Assembly (NCBI GenBank): GCA_012735335.1
Contig: JAAYHO010000469.1
Coordinates: forward strand, 1-7,123
DNA from: Gammaproteobacteria bacterium
Lineage (GTDB): Bacteria > Pseudomonadota > Gammaproteobacteria > Pseudomonadales > Pseudomonadaceae
DNA: 7,123 nucleotides
Direction of reading: 5' to 3'
In this document: in pieces, positions 1 to 6,340 of the stretch
Layout: each line of letters begins with the position of its first letter
Numbering within the stretch: position 1 is the first letter of the stretch
Position numbers and translations under genes: made by a program
Notes under the pieces: model-generated
What the model saw: only the letters and a program-made list of their open reading frames with translations
What the model was told of the DNA's origin: nothing
The model's database searches: none

Positions 1-1052
1 ACCGCCCGCTCGAAGATCTCCGACAGGCACTGCACCTGCGCCTCGGCCAGGGTATTACCCGCCGCCATGCCATTACTGAGAAACAGGTTCTCGATCAGGT
101 TGGACGGGAAGTACACCACCTCACCATCGGACTGGCGCACATAGGGCAGCGAGCAGATGCCCCGTTCCACATTGCCGGAGTTGGTGTCGTACAGATGCGA
201 GCCGCACAGCTCGCCCTCCGGGTCGTAGATGGTGCGGCAGTGCTCGTCGAGAATCTCCCCGGGCAACTCGTCGTCCGGCCCCGGCTGGAACCAGCGCTCC
301 TCGGGATAATGCACAAACTCGGCATTGGCCAGCTCCGGGCCCCAGTACTGATCGTTATAGAAGAAGTTGCAGTTCAACCGCTCGATGAACTCGCCCAGCG
401 ACGACGCCAGCGCACTCTCCTTGGTCGAGCCCTTGCCGTTGGTAAAGCACATCTGCGAATGGGAGTCGCGCACGTGCAGCGACCAGACGTTGGGCACGAT
501 ATTGCGCCAGGAGGCGATCTCGATCTTCATGCCCAGCTCGGCCAGGATGCCGGACATACTGGCAATGGTCTGCTCCAGCGGCACATCCTTGCCCGGAATC
601 CGCGTACCCTCCCCCTCCGCCAGCGGCGCCAGCAACAGGCCCTGGGCATCGGCATCCAGATTCTCCACCACCTCGATGACGAACTCCGGCCCGGTCTGCA
701 CCACCTTCTTCACCGTGCAACGGTCGATGGAGCGCAGAATGCCCAGCCGATCCTTCTCTGAAATATCCTCGGGCAGCTCCACCTGGATCTTGAAAATCTG
801 CTTGTAGCGGTTTTCCGGGTCGACAATATTGTTCTGCGACAGACGGATATTTTCCGTCGGAATATTACGCGTCTGGCAATACAGCTTGACGAAATACGCC
901 GCACACAACGCCGACGAAGCCAGAAAATAATCAAACGGCCCCGGCGCAGAGCCATCGCCCTTGTAACGGATAGGCTGATCAGCCACCACCGTAAAATCAT
1001 CAAACTTCGCCTCCAGACGGAGGTTGTCGAGAAAATTGACCTTGATTTCCAT
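1..1052 (-). CDS. ycaO: OsmC-like/YcaO fusion protein, C-terminus cut by window edge
   Basis: 350 codons are visible and the frame is still open at base 1. Residues 1-130 resemble an OsmC/Ohr-type domain: FLASSALCAAY places a cysteine at residue 50 and DRCTVKKVV places another at 112, matching the two redox cysteines of OsmC peroxidases. From about residue 152 (IPGKDV) the sequence follows E. coli YcaO closely, including PNVW, CFTNGKG, a first ATP-site motif SxxxExxER (S217, E221, E224, R225), SNGM and AGNT, and a second motif QxxxExxER (Q341, E345, E348, R349) at the edge. YcaO enzymes activate amide carbonyls with ATP. E. coli YcaO assists RimO in beta-methylthiolation of ribosomal protein S12; that role here is inferred from similarity. 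E. coli YcaO is about 586 residues, so roughly 380 more codons are expected off the window. No strong Shine-Dalgarno precedes the ATG at 1052. The gene diverges from the chemoreceptor. What the OsmC half does is unknown to me. Confidence 0.93.
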   Translation of the reverse strand, partial: MEIKVNFLDNLRLEAKFDDFTVVADQPIRYKGDGSAPGPFDYFLASSALCAAYFVKLYCQTRNIPTENIRLSQNNIVDPENRYKQIFKIQVELPEDISEKDRLGILRSIDRCTVKKVVQTGPEFVIEVVENLDADAQGLLLAPLAEGEGTRIPGKDVPLEQTIASMSGILAELGMKIEIASWRNIVPNVWSLHVRDSHSQMCFTNGKGSTKESALASSLGEFIERLNCNFFYNDQYWGPELANAEFVHYPEERWFQPGPDDELPGEILDEHCRTIYDPEGELCGSHLYDTNSGNVERGICSLPYVRQSDGEVVYFPSNLIENLFLSNGMAAGNTLAEAQVQCLSEIFERA

Positions 1053-1069
1053 GCGGGATTACCAGAATA

Positions 1070-1093
1070 GCGGGCAGAAAAGAGAATGCCCGC
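1070..1093. promoter_or_regulatory. Hairpin in ycaO upstream region, with adjacent -10-like hexamer
   Basis: A perfect 7-base-pair inverted repeat, GCGGGCA (1070-1076) against TGCCCGC (1087-1093), encloses a 10-base A/G-rich loop. It lies 17 bases upstream of the ycaO start codon. On the minus strand, GATAAT (1095-1100) immediately precedes it and resembles a -10 box, but I find no matching -35 at 16-18 bases. If that -10 is used, the hairpin would sit at the very start of the ycaO leader. The structure is seen directly; a regulatory role is a guess. Confidence 0.35.
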
Positions 1094-1160
1094 CATTATC
1101 CGCGATTTAAATGGAATGGCACTGACTTAAGCGCATTTCTCACTGCTCTAGCGGAAAAGA

Positions 1161-1261
1161 TTGCGTCATTGCGAGCCTGAAAGGCGCGGCAATCCATGGA
1201 CTCGGAGTCGCATGAGATCACTGGATTGCCGCGTCAGCTACGCCTCACCACAATGACGAAA
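1161..1261. repeat. Imperfect palindromic element of the CGTCATTGCGAG type
   Basis: This intergenic element folds back on itself. The outer arms CGTCATTG (1164-1171) and CAATGACG (1251-1258) are perfect complements, as are the inner arms CGCGGCAATCCA (1185-1196) and TGGATTGCCGCG (1222-1233). A partly paired stretch lies between the arms. The 25-base centre holds a smaller palindrome, GACTC-G-GAGTC (1199-1209). The wording CGTCATTGCGAG...GCAATCCA...TGGATTGC...CAATGACG matches a short dispersed palindromic repeat I recall from many unrelated bacterial genomes, probably a REP-like or MITE-like non-autonomous element. I cannot give a secure family name. It carries no coding capacity and lies between two divergent genes. 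Confidence 0.7.
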
Positions 1262-1342
1262 GAGAGCTATAAACCTTGCCATCTATGTGGGTTTACCACA
1301 CTATCGGAGGACCTGTACTGTTGACTCATGGAAGGTCGCCCC
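1262..1342 (+). promoter_or_regulatory. Upstream region of the chemoreceptor, no clear promoter
   Basis: This stretch must hold the chemoreceptor leader unless transcription starts within or beyond the palindromic element. TTGCCA (1276-1281) is a possible -35, but the hexamer 17 bases later (CACTAT, 1299-1304) is a poor -10. TAAA at 1270-1273 is not followed by a convincing FliA-type GCCGATAA at the right distance. A small hairpin, TGTGG (1286-1290) with CCACA (1296-1300), is present. I cannot assign a promoter with any confidence. Confidence 0.2.
1330..1335 (+). promoter_or_regulatory. Ribosome binding site fixing the chemoreceptor start
   Basis: GGAAGG lies 7 bases before the ATG at 1343, which is ideal Shine-Dalgarno spacing. 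The alternative in-frame ATG at 1328 would give five extra residues, but its nearest purine-rich motif, GGAGG (1306-1310), is 17 bases away. The start at 1343 is therefore preferred. Confidence 0.7.
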
Positions 1343-3271
1343 ATGCAGAAGCTCCGCCACTCCCGTTCCCGTTTCGCTACACGCCTCACTCTGATGATTA
1401 CTGCGCTGGTGCTCAGCGCACTGCTGGTGGTCACTCTGCTGATGGCCTTCGCCTATCGCAACTCCCTGACCCGCGCGGAAATCGATGCCCTGGCCGAACG
1501 GGGAAGTCTGAATGCCCAATCCTTTGTCGACTGGGCCCTGGCCCGGCAGGATGAAATGCGCTACCTGGCCAGCCTGCAGGCGGCGGTCGATATCGACACC
1601 GATGCCTTGGAGCATCTGCTGCTGAAAATTGCCGCCGCCCATGGGTTCTATGACACCATCTTCTTCGTCGGACCCGACGGGCGTGGTGTGGTCGGGATCA
1701 GCCATGATGGTCAACCGCGTATCCTCCCGATCGAAGAAGCCGAGGCCTTCAACGTGGCGGACCGTGACTGGTTCCGCAGCGCCATCTCAGGCAAGGATAC
1801 CTTTTCCCAACCGGTCATCTCCCGCGCCACCGGCAACCAGGTAAGCACCATTGCCATCCCGGTGCGCCGCGGGCAGCGTATTGTCGGGGTCATGCGCGGG
1901 GCCGTTCGCGTCGACACCATTATCCAGCGGGTTGCCCAGCTGCCTCGCGGTACCGGCAGTGAAATCTTCCTGCTGGATACCGCAGCCAGCCCACTGACTC
2001 CCGCCCCCTCACTGGAAGGTATCGAAACCGTGCTCAGCGAAGCGGCTGAGGCTATCACCAGCGGACGCAGCGGCAGCGGCCTGTATGACAACGCAGCCGG
2101 CATCCCGGTGCTGGGCAGTTACACCCACATGCCACTGCTGGGCTGGGGGCTGGTGTTGGAAACCCGTGAAGATGTCGCCCTCGCCCAGGTACGCAGCCTG
2201 CTGTGGCAACTCGGCGCAGTGGCCGTGCTGATGCTGATAGCTGCCGTGGCACTGAGCCTGCTGCTGGTACGCTCGGTGTTGCGCACTCTGGGTGGCGATC
2301 CGCAATATGCCTCCGATGTAGTGCACCGCGTTGCCGAGGGCGACCTGACGGCTGAGGTGACGTTGCGCGAAGGCGACGATGCCAGCCTGTTGGCGGCCAT
2401 CGCCCGCATGCAGAACAGCCTGCGCACGATGCTGAGCGAAGTGAGCATGTACTCGGAACAGGTGGCCGCAGCCGCCACCGAACTGGCCCAGGTCAGCGAA
2501 GAGACCGAAGCGGGTATGCAGCACCAGAACACCCAGATCACCAGCGCCGCGGCAGCCATGAACGAGATGACCGCTACCGTCGAGGAAGTGGCGCGCAACA
2601 CCATGCATACCGCCGACCGAACCACCGAAGCCAGCCGCGAAGCATTGGCCGGGCAGCAAGTGCTCAGCGAAGCGGTGAGCACGATAGAACGGCTGGCCCA
2701 TGATATTCAGCACGGCGCTGGGCAGGTCTCCGACCTGCGTCAGGACAGCGAACGTATCGGCAGCGTGCTGCAGGTGATCGAGAACATCGCCGAGCAGACC
2801 AACCTGCTGGCCTTGAACGCAGCGATCGAAGCCGCCCGGGCCGGAGAAAGCGGTCGCGGCTTCGCCGTGGTAGCCGACGAAGTACGCTCGCTGGCCAGCC
2901 GCACCAAGGACTCGACAGGTGAGATCCAGGCCACCATCGAGAAACTGCAGAACGACGCCCAGCGTGCCGAGCAGGCAATGAATGGCAGCCGAGAAACAGC
3001 CTCGGCCAGTGTCGAGCATATCAGCAGCACCGCCGACGCCCTCGCCCGCATTGCCGACAGCGTCAGCGGCATTGACGAGATGACTCAACAGATCGCCAGT
3101 GCCTCGGAAGAACAGACCGCAACTACTCGTGAGATCAACCAGAATATCCACGCCATCCACGATGTCGCGCGGCAAACCGTACAAAGCGTCGCCCAATCCG
3201 CCGAAGCCGGCGAGAATCTCGCCCGACTGGCCGAACAGCTGCGCGCACTGGTGCTCCAGTTCCGTGTGTGA
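1343..3271 (+). CDS. Methyl-accepting chemotaxis protein, dCache-HAMP-MCP
   Basis: This 642-residue transmembrane chemoreceptor should bind a ligand in the periplasm and control CheA/CheW in polar signalling arrays. A basic N-terminus precedes TM1 (about 15-37). A periplasmic double-Cache-like domain follows (about 38-285), with FFVGPDG at 107-113, RDWF at 141-144 and RVD at 189-191. TM2 spans about 288-310. A HAMP domain begins near 311 with LGGDP (316-320), as in the Pseudomonas PctA type. The cytoplasmic signalling coiled coil fills the rest, and its nearly invariant hairpin tip is at about 480-518 ([16 protein letters not shown]). The C-terminus ends LQFRV, with no CheR-tethering pentapeptide. 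Against the amino-acid-binding dCache motif as I recall it from PctA, the arginine, tryptophan and terminal aspartate positions are kept, but the tyrosines appear to be F136, F144 and V158. The ligand therefore cannot be called an amino acid. It is a single gene with no che genes beside it. Confidence 0.95.
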   Translation: MQKLRHSRSRFATRLTLMITALVLSALLVVTLLMAFAYRNSLTRAEIDALAERGSLNAQSFVDWALARQDEMRYLASLQAAVDIDTDALEHLLLKIAAAHGFYDTIFFVGPDGRGVVGISHDGQPRILPIEEAEAFNVADRDWFRSAISGKDTFSQPVISRATGNQVSTIAIPVRRGQRIVGVMRGAVRVDTIIQRVAQLPRGTGSEIFLLDTAASPLTPAPSLEGIETVLSEAAEAITSGRSGSGLYDNAAGIPVLGSYTHMPLLGWGLVLETREDVALAQVRSLLWQLGAVAVLMLIAAVALSLLLVRSVLRTLGGDPQYASDVVHRVAEGDLTAEVTLREGDDASLLAAIARMQNSLRTMLSEVSMYSEQVAAAATELAQVSEETEAGMQHQNTQITSAAAAMNEMTATVEEVARNTMHTADRTTEASREALAGQQVLSEAVSTIERLAHDIQHGAGQVSDLRQDSERIGSVLQVIENIAEQTNLLALNAAIEAARAGESGRGFAVVADEVRSLASRTKDSTGEIQATIEKLQNDAQRAEQAMNGSRETASASVEHISSTADALARIADSVSGIDEMTQQIASASEEQTATTREINQNIHAIHDVARQTVQSVAQSAEAGENLARLAEQLRALVLQFRV

Positions 3272-4003
3272 TTAAAGGTCGGCCAGCAGATCCTGCGGGC
3301 CGGTGACGTCCTGGCGGGTGTTGCCGATGATGCGGATGGCCTGGTCTGCCCGTTCGGGCTGGAAGACGAAGCAGGCGCCGGCGCGGGCGACCATGGCTTC
3401 ACCGGCATTTTTAATCAGATCCAGATTGATGCCCTTGCTGGCGGCGACCATCACCGCCCGGCGCTGGACGAACAGGGCTTCGAGCAGTTGGTCGCTGAGG
3501 TTCTGCTCGGCCCAGGGCATGATGCTGCGCAGATCCTGCTGATCGAATTCATCCTTGCTGTGGATGCTGGTGCCACGCAGGCGCCAGTCGAGCAGTTTTT
3601 CGTCGTTCAGCCAGAGTTCGGCGTGGCGATATTCGTGCATCGCACCGACCACCTTGCAGACATACTCCCGGTGCCCCGGCGTTGCCGCCTGAACCAGTGC
3701 CAGCATCAGCAGGTCGTACTGGTGGGTGCATTGCTGCTTGCTGTCGATTTCCTGCAGGTTGACCGCGATGCGCTGGCGCAGCGGCTGGCCGACAAATTCC
3801 TGCAGCCGGGCCGCCGCCTGCGGGCAGATGGTCCAGGGGGTACGGCGCGAGGTACTGTCCACCGAGGTGAGGCGCTGGCCGTCGTGCCCGAGCCTGAGAA
3901 CGAAATAGTGGTGCTCATCTTCCATCGCGACATGGCATTCCGTCTCGGTTACCTCGAAGATGATCCGGCGGAAGAACACGTGGGGGGATTCCAGCGCTTG
4001 CAT
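3272..4003 (-). CDS. DUF2889 domain-containing protein of unknown function
   Basis: The predicted protein has 243 residues, apparently cytoplasmic, with no signal peptide or membrane segment. I assign it to DUF2889 from remembered family features: EDEHHYFVLRLGHDGQ (about 28-43), RRTPWTICP (53-61), the CTHxxDLL motif (92-99), and a C-terminal WAEQN...LLEALFVQRR region. C60, C92 and H94 are the conserved-looking polar residues and might bind a metal, which is a guess. The family has no established function. The start at 4003 is chosen because GAGG (4010-4013) lies 6 bases before it. An upstream in-frame ATG at 4078 would add 25 low-complexity polar residues and lacks a ribosome binding site. 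The TAA stop (3272-3274) directly abuts the TGA of the convergent chemoreceptor gene. The gene diverges from the GST-like gene. Confidence 0.8.
   Translation of the reverse strand: MQALESPHVFFRRIIFEVTETECHVAMEDEHHYFVLRLGHDGQRLTSVDSTSRRTPWTICPQAAARLQEFVGQPLRQRIAVNLQEIDSKQQCTHQYDLLMLALVQAATPGHREYVCKVVGAMHEYRHAELWLNDEKLLDWRLRGTSIHSKDEFDQQDLRSIMPWAEQNLSDQLLEALFVQRRAVMVAASKGINLDLIKNAGEAMVARAGACFVFQPERADQAIRIIGNTRQDVTGPQDLLADL
3280..3302 (-). terminator. Possible weak terminator overlapping the DUF2889 gene end
   Basis: CGGCC (3280-3284) pairs with GGCCG (3298-3302). After one A/G mismatch, GCAG (3286-3289) pairs with CTGC (3293-3296) around an ATC loop. On the minus strand the hairpin is followed by only a short, broken T-rich stretch (ACCTTTAAT), so it would be a weak terminator for the DUF2889 gene. 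On the plus strand it lies just past the chemoreceptor stop with no T tract. Because it falls in coding sequence it may be chance in GC-rich DNA. Confidence 0.25.
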
Positions 4004-4161
4004 GGTTCGCCTCGGTTGCTGTTCTTGTGTACTGCTGCTTGCAGGCAAATTTGTCTCACGAACTGACAGGGTACGCATTTTCGGTGCTGGTCAGAAGCCC
4101 TATTTATTCGCAGAATACCGCCTTACAACAAGGCACAAGAACACAGGCATAAGGAAATTCC
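4004..4161. promoter_or_regulatory. Divergent spacer between DUF2889 and GST-like genes
   Basis: Both flanking genes must be expressed from this 158-base AT-richer spacer. I see no convincing sigma-70 pair in either direction. TATTTA (4101-4106) on the plus strand and TACCCT (minus strand, 4068-4073) are weak -10 candidates with poor -35 partners. A near-palindrome, AGGCAAATTTGTCT (4043-4056), is centred on CAAATTTG and has a single mismatched pair, so it could be an operator. The GST-like gene has a good ribosome binding site, AAGGAA (4151-4156), 5 bases before its ATG. Confidence 0.4.
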
Positions 4162-5250
4162 ATGTATCAGTTGATTGGTGCGCCGGTGTCCCTGTACACC
4201 GGCAAGGTGCGCAGTTATCTGGACTTCAAGGGCATTGCCTACCGGGAACAGCTGGCTACCCCGCAGGTATTCAGGGAGGTGATCATTCCGCGCACCGGAG
4301 TGCGTTATATCCCGGTGCTGATCACTCCGCAGGATCAGGCGATTCAGGACTCCACCGAGATCATCGACCATCTGGAGCAGCAGTTTCCCCAGCTGTCGAT
4401 CTACCCCGGCGGCCCGCGCCAGCGTCTGGCTGCGCTGTTGCTGGAAGTGTACGGCGACGAGTGGCTGGTCAATCCGGCCATGCTCTACCGCTGGGGCATC
4501 GACGAGAACCGCCGGTTCGCCATTGCCGAGTTCGGCAGCGTGCGCCTGCCCGAAGGCAGTGCAGAAGAGCAGTATGCCGCCGGGCTGGAGGCCTCCGGCC
4601 CCTTTGCCGGCGCCCTGCCCCGGCTGGGCATTACCGAGCACTCACGCAGCGCCATCGAGCACAGCTATCTGACCCTGCTGGATGAGCTGAACAAGCACTT
4701 TGCCGAGCATGCCTTCCTGCTCGGCGAACGTCCCTGCATCGGCGACTTCGGCCTGATCGGCCCACTCTACGCTCACCTGTACCGCGACCCGGCCTCCGGC
4801 CGCCTGATGCAGGAACGCGCCCCCCATGTGGTCCGCTGGGTGGAGTGGATGATCAACCCGGACAGCAATCGCCAGGGCGACTTTCTGCCGGACGACCAGG
4901 TGCCCGCCAGCCTGCTGCCCGTGCTGCAGCGCATGTTCGACGAGCAGGTACCGGTGCTGCTGGAGACCGCACGGCAGCTGCAGCAGTGGGTCGCGGCCAA
5001 CCCGGACACCAACGAGATACCCCGGGCCATCGGCAGTCTGCGCTACCGGCTGGGCGATATGCAGGAGGAGCGGTTGAGCTTGCCGTTCAACCTGTGGATG
5101 TGGCAACGACCACACGATTTCTTCGCCGGGCTGGATGACCAGGATAGAGCTGCGGTAGCCGAGCTGTTCAGCGCCGAACAGATCACCGCCCTGACTGCCC
5201 CACTGCCCGTCCGGGTACAGCGACAGCACAACCGCCTGGTGCGCGGCTAA
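4162..5250 (+). CDS. Glutathione S-transferase-like protein with C-terminal extension
   Basis: The protein has 362 residues, against about 200-230 for an ordinary bacterial GST. The N-terminal thioredoxin-like domain (about 1-75) shows a PVSLYTGKVRSYL segment, where S10 lies where serine-type GSTs carry the catalytic serine. P51 in RYIPVL fits the cis-proline, and D63-S64 in QDSTEIIDHLE fits the acidic-serine pair that grips the glutathione gamma-glutamyl group. The alpha-helical GST-C domain runs from about 95 to 230 and includes FLLGERPCIGDFGL, with D195 as the N-capping aspartate. Residues about 235-362 form an extension containing SLPFNLWMWQRP and an Arg/Asn-rich end; I recall similar extensions in uncharacterised proteobacterial GST-like proteins. 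The substrate is unknown, and enzymatic activity is inferred from the fold only. No signal peptide is seen, so it should be cytoplasmic. The gene converges on lpxC and stands alone. Confidence 0.85.
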   Translation: MYQLIGAPVSLYTGKVRSYLDFKGIAYREQLATPQVFREVIIPRTGVRYIPVLITPQDQAIQDSTEIIDHLEQQFPQLSIYPGGPRQRLAALLLEVYGDEWLVNPAMLYRWGIDENRRFAIAEFGSVRLPEGSAEEQYAAGLEASGPFAGALPRLGITEHSRSAIEHSYLTLLDELNKHFAEHAFLLGERPCIGDFGLIGPLYAHLYRDPASGRLMQERAPHVVRWVEWMINPDSNRQGDFLPDDQVPASLLPVLQRMFDEQVPVLLETARQLQQWVAANPDTNEIPRAIGSLRYRLGDMQEERLSLPFNLWMWQRPHDFFAGLDDQDRAAVAELFSAEQITALTAPLPVRVQRQHNRLVRG

Positions 5251-5270
5251 TCTGGTTTTTCTACCGGCAA

Positions 5271-5297
5271 TAAAAAACGGCCACCGAGGTGGCCGTT
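5271..5297 (-). terminator. Rho-independent terminator of lpxC
   Basis: AACGGCCACC (5276-5285) and GGTGGCCGTT (5288-5297) are perfect 10-base complements with a minimal loop. On the minus strand the stem runs into TTTTTTATTG, a classic T tract, so this is a strong terminator placed 19 bases past the lpxC stop. On the plus strand the stem is followed by AAACG, so any effect on the convergent GST-like transcript would be weaker. Confidence 0.9.
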
Positions 5298-5315
5298 AAA
5301 CGAAACGAGATGGAT

Positions 5316-6227
5316 CTAGACTGCAGCGGCGGGACGCATGAAGGAGATGGGTGCGGTCCCGGCGTCTTCAAAGGTTACAACTTCATAGGCATCAGCATTG
5401 GCCAACAGGGCGCGCAACAGCTTGTTGTTGAGTGCGTGTCCGGACTTGAAGCCGCGGAACTCACCCACCAGACTCTTGCCCAGCAGATACAGATCGCCGA
5501 TGGCATCAAGAATCTTGTGCTTGACGAATTCGTCCTCGTACCGCAGGCCGTCTTCGTTGAGTACACGATACTCATCCACCACGATGGCGTTATCCACACT
5601 GCCGCCCAACGCAAGGTTCTGCGAACGCAGGTGCTCGATATCACGCATGAAACCGAAGGTCCGGGCGCGGCTGACTTCCTTGACGAAGGAAGTGCTGGAG
5701 AAGTCCACACTGGCGGACTGGCTCCGGCCACGGAATACCGGGTGGTCGAAATCGATACCGAAGGTCACCTTGAAGCCCTCGAAGGGAACAAAGGTGGCCG
5801 TCTTGCCGTCTTCTTCCACGGTCACTTCACGCTTGATACGAATGAACTGCTTGGGCGCTTCCTGCTCCTCGATCCCCGCTGACTGGATCAGGAACACGAA
5901 TGGACCGGCACTGCCATCCATGATCGGTACTTCCGGCGCACTGAGTTCCACCACAGCGTTGTCGATACCCAGACCGGCCATGGCCGAGAGCAGGTGCTCG
6001 ACGGTATCCACCTTGACCCCATCCTTGATCAGGGTAGTGGACATGGTGGTTTCGCCAACGTACTCCGCCCGCGCGGGAATCTCGGCCACGGGGTCGAGAT
6101 CCGTGCGGCGGAACACGATGCCACTGTCGATCGGCGCAGGTTTCAGTGTGAGATACACTTTCTCGCCGGAGTGCAGGCCTACACCGGTGGCCCGGATGAT
6201 GTTCTTCAGTGTGCGTTGTCTGATCAT
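5316..6227 (-). CDS. lpxC: UDP-3-O-acyl-N-acetylglucosamine deacetylase LpxC
   Basis: This zinc hydrolase catalyses the committed, second step of lipid A synthesis: it removes the acetyl group from UDP-3-O-acyl-GlcNAc in the cytoplasm. The 303 residues align end to end with Pseudomonas LpxC as I remember it. Zinc ligands H78 ([11 protein letters not shown]), H237 and D241 ([10 protein letters not shown]) are present, as are the catalytic E77 and H264 ([11 protein letters not shown]). [12 protein letters not shown] and [13 protein letters not shown] are intact, so the enzyme should be active. The C-terminus ends RPAAAV rather than the E. coli LAxxxxxAVLA-type degron that FtsH reads, so E. coli-style proteolysis is not expected. 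The start at 6227 matches the family N-terminus ([11 protein letters not shown]). The ribosome binding site is weak (GGAAG, 6239-6243, 11 bases away). It lies downstream of ftsZ, as at the end of the dcw cluster. Confidence 0.99.
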   Translation of the reverse strand: MIRQRTLKNIIRATGVGLHSGEKVYLTLKPAPIDSGIVFRRTDLDPVAEIPARAEYVGETTMSTTLIKDGVKVDTVEHLLSAMAGLGIDNAVVELSAPEVPIMDGSAGPFVFLIQSAGIEEQEAPKQFIRIKREVTVEEDGKTATFVPFEGFKVTFGIDFDHPVFRGRSQSASVDFSSTSFVKEVSRARTFGFMRDIEHLRSQNLALGGSVDNAIVVDEYRVLNEDGLRYEDEFVKHKILDAIGDLYLLGKSLVGEFRGFKSGHALNNKLLRALLANADAYEVVTFEDAGTAPISFMRPAAAV

Positions 6228-6280
6228 GCTTGAACTGGCTTCCGCTGTAATTGCGAATAATTTTCAACTAGATGGCGCGT

Positions 6281-6309
6281 AGAATAGCAAAATTAGCCTC
6301 TGTTGAACA
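6281..6309 (-). promoter_or_regulatory. Candidate lpxC promoter with extended -10
   Basis: On the minus strand, TGCTATTCT (-10 hexamer 6281-6286, TG at 6288-6289) fits an extended -10 element. The hexamer 17 bases upstream, TGTTCA (6304-6309), is a poor -35, as expected when an extended -10 compensates. Transcription would start near 6274, giving a leader of about 47 bases. The rest of the 113-base spacer between ftsZ and lpxC is unremarkable. Confidence 0.45.
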
Positions 6310-6340
6310 CTAATCAGCCCTATCCAACCGATTGATCCAG

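Noticed and set aside
195..761. 188-codon plus-strand open frame opposite ycaO
   Set aside because: It is the complement of a strongly recognisable YcaO coding region and has no domain of its own.
1064..1069. Minus-strand TATTCT just before ycaO as its -10 box
   Set aside because: It would leave only a few bases of leader and has no -35 at the right distance.
1306..1330. GGAGG with the TTG at 1321 as the start of a leader peptide, or with the ATG at 1328 as the chemoreceptor start
   Set aside because: The TTG frame overlaps the chemoreceptor out of frame with no recognisable product, and the ATG at 1328 is 17 bases from GGAGG. The ATG at 1343 has a well-spaced GGAAGG.
2009..3196. Long 395-codon open frame antisense to the chemoreceptor gene
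   Set aside because: It overlaps a clear MCP coding region, its translation looks like low-information Gly/His/Gln-rich sequence, and such frames are common opposite GC-rich genes.
3488..4066. 192-codon plus-strand open frame opposite the DUF2889 gene
   Set aside because: No recognisable domain; the opposite strand carries a family-like protein with a ribosome binding site.
5398..6282. 294-codon plus-strand open frame opposite lpxC
   Set aside because: It is a Ser/Arg-rich translation of the complement of lpxC, which matches its family over its full length.
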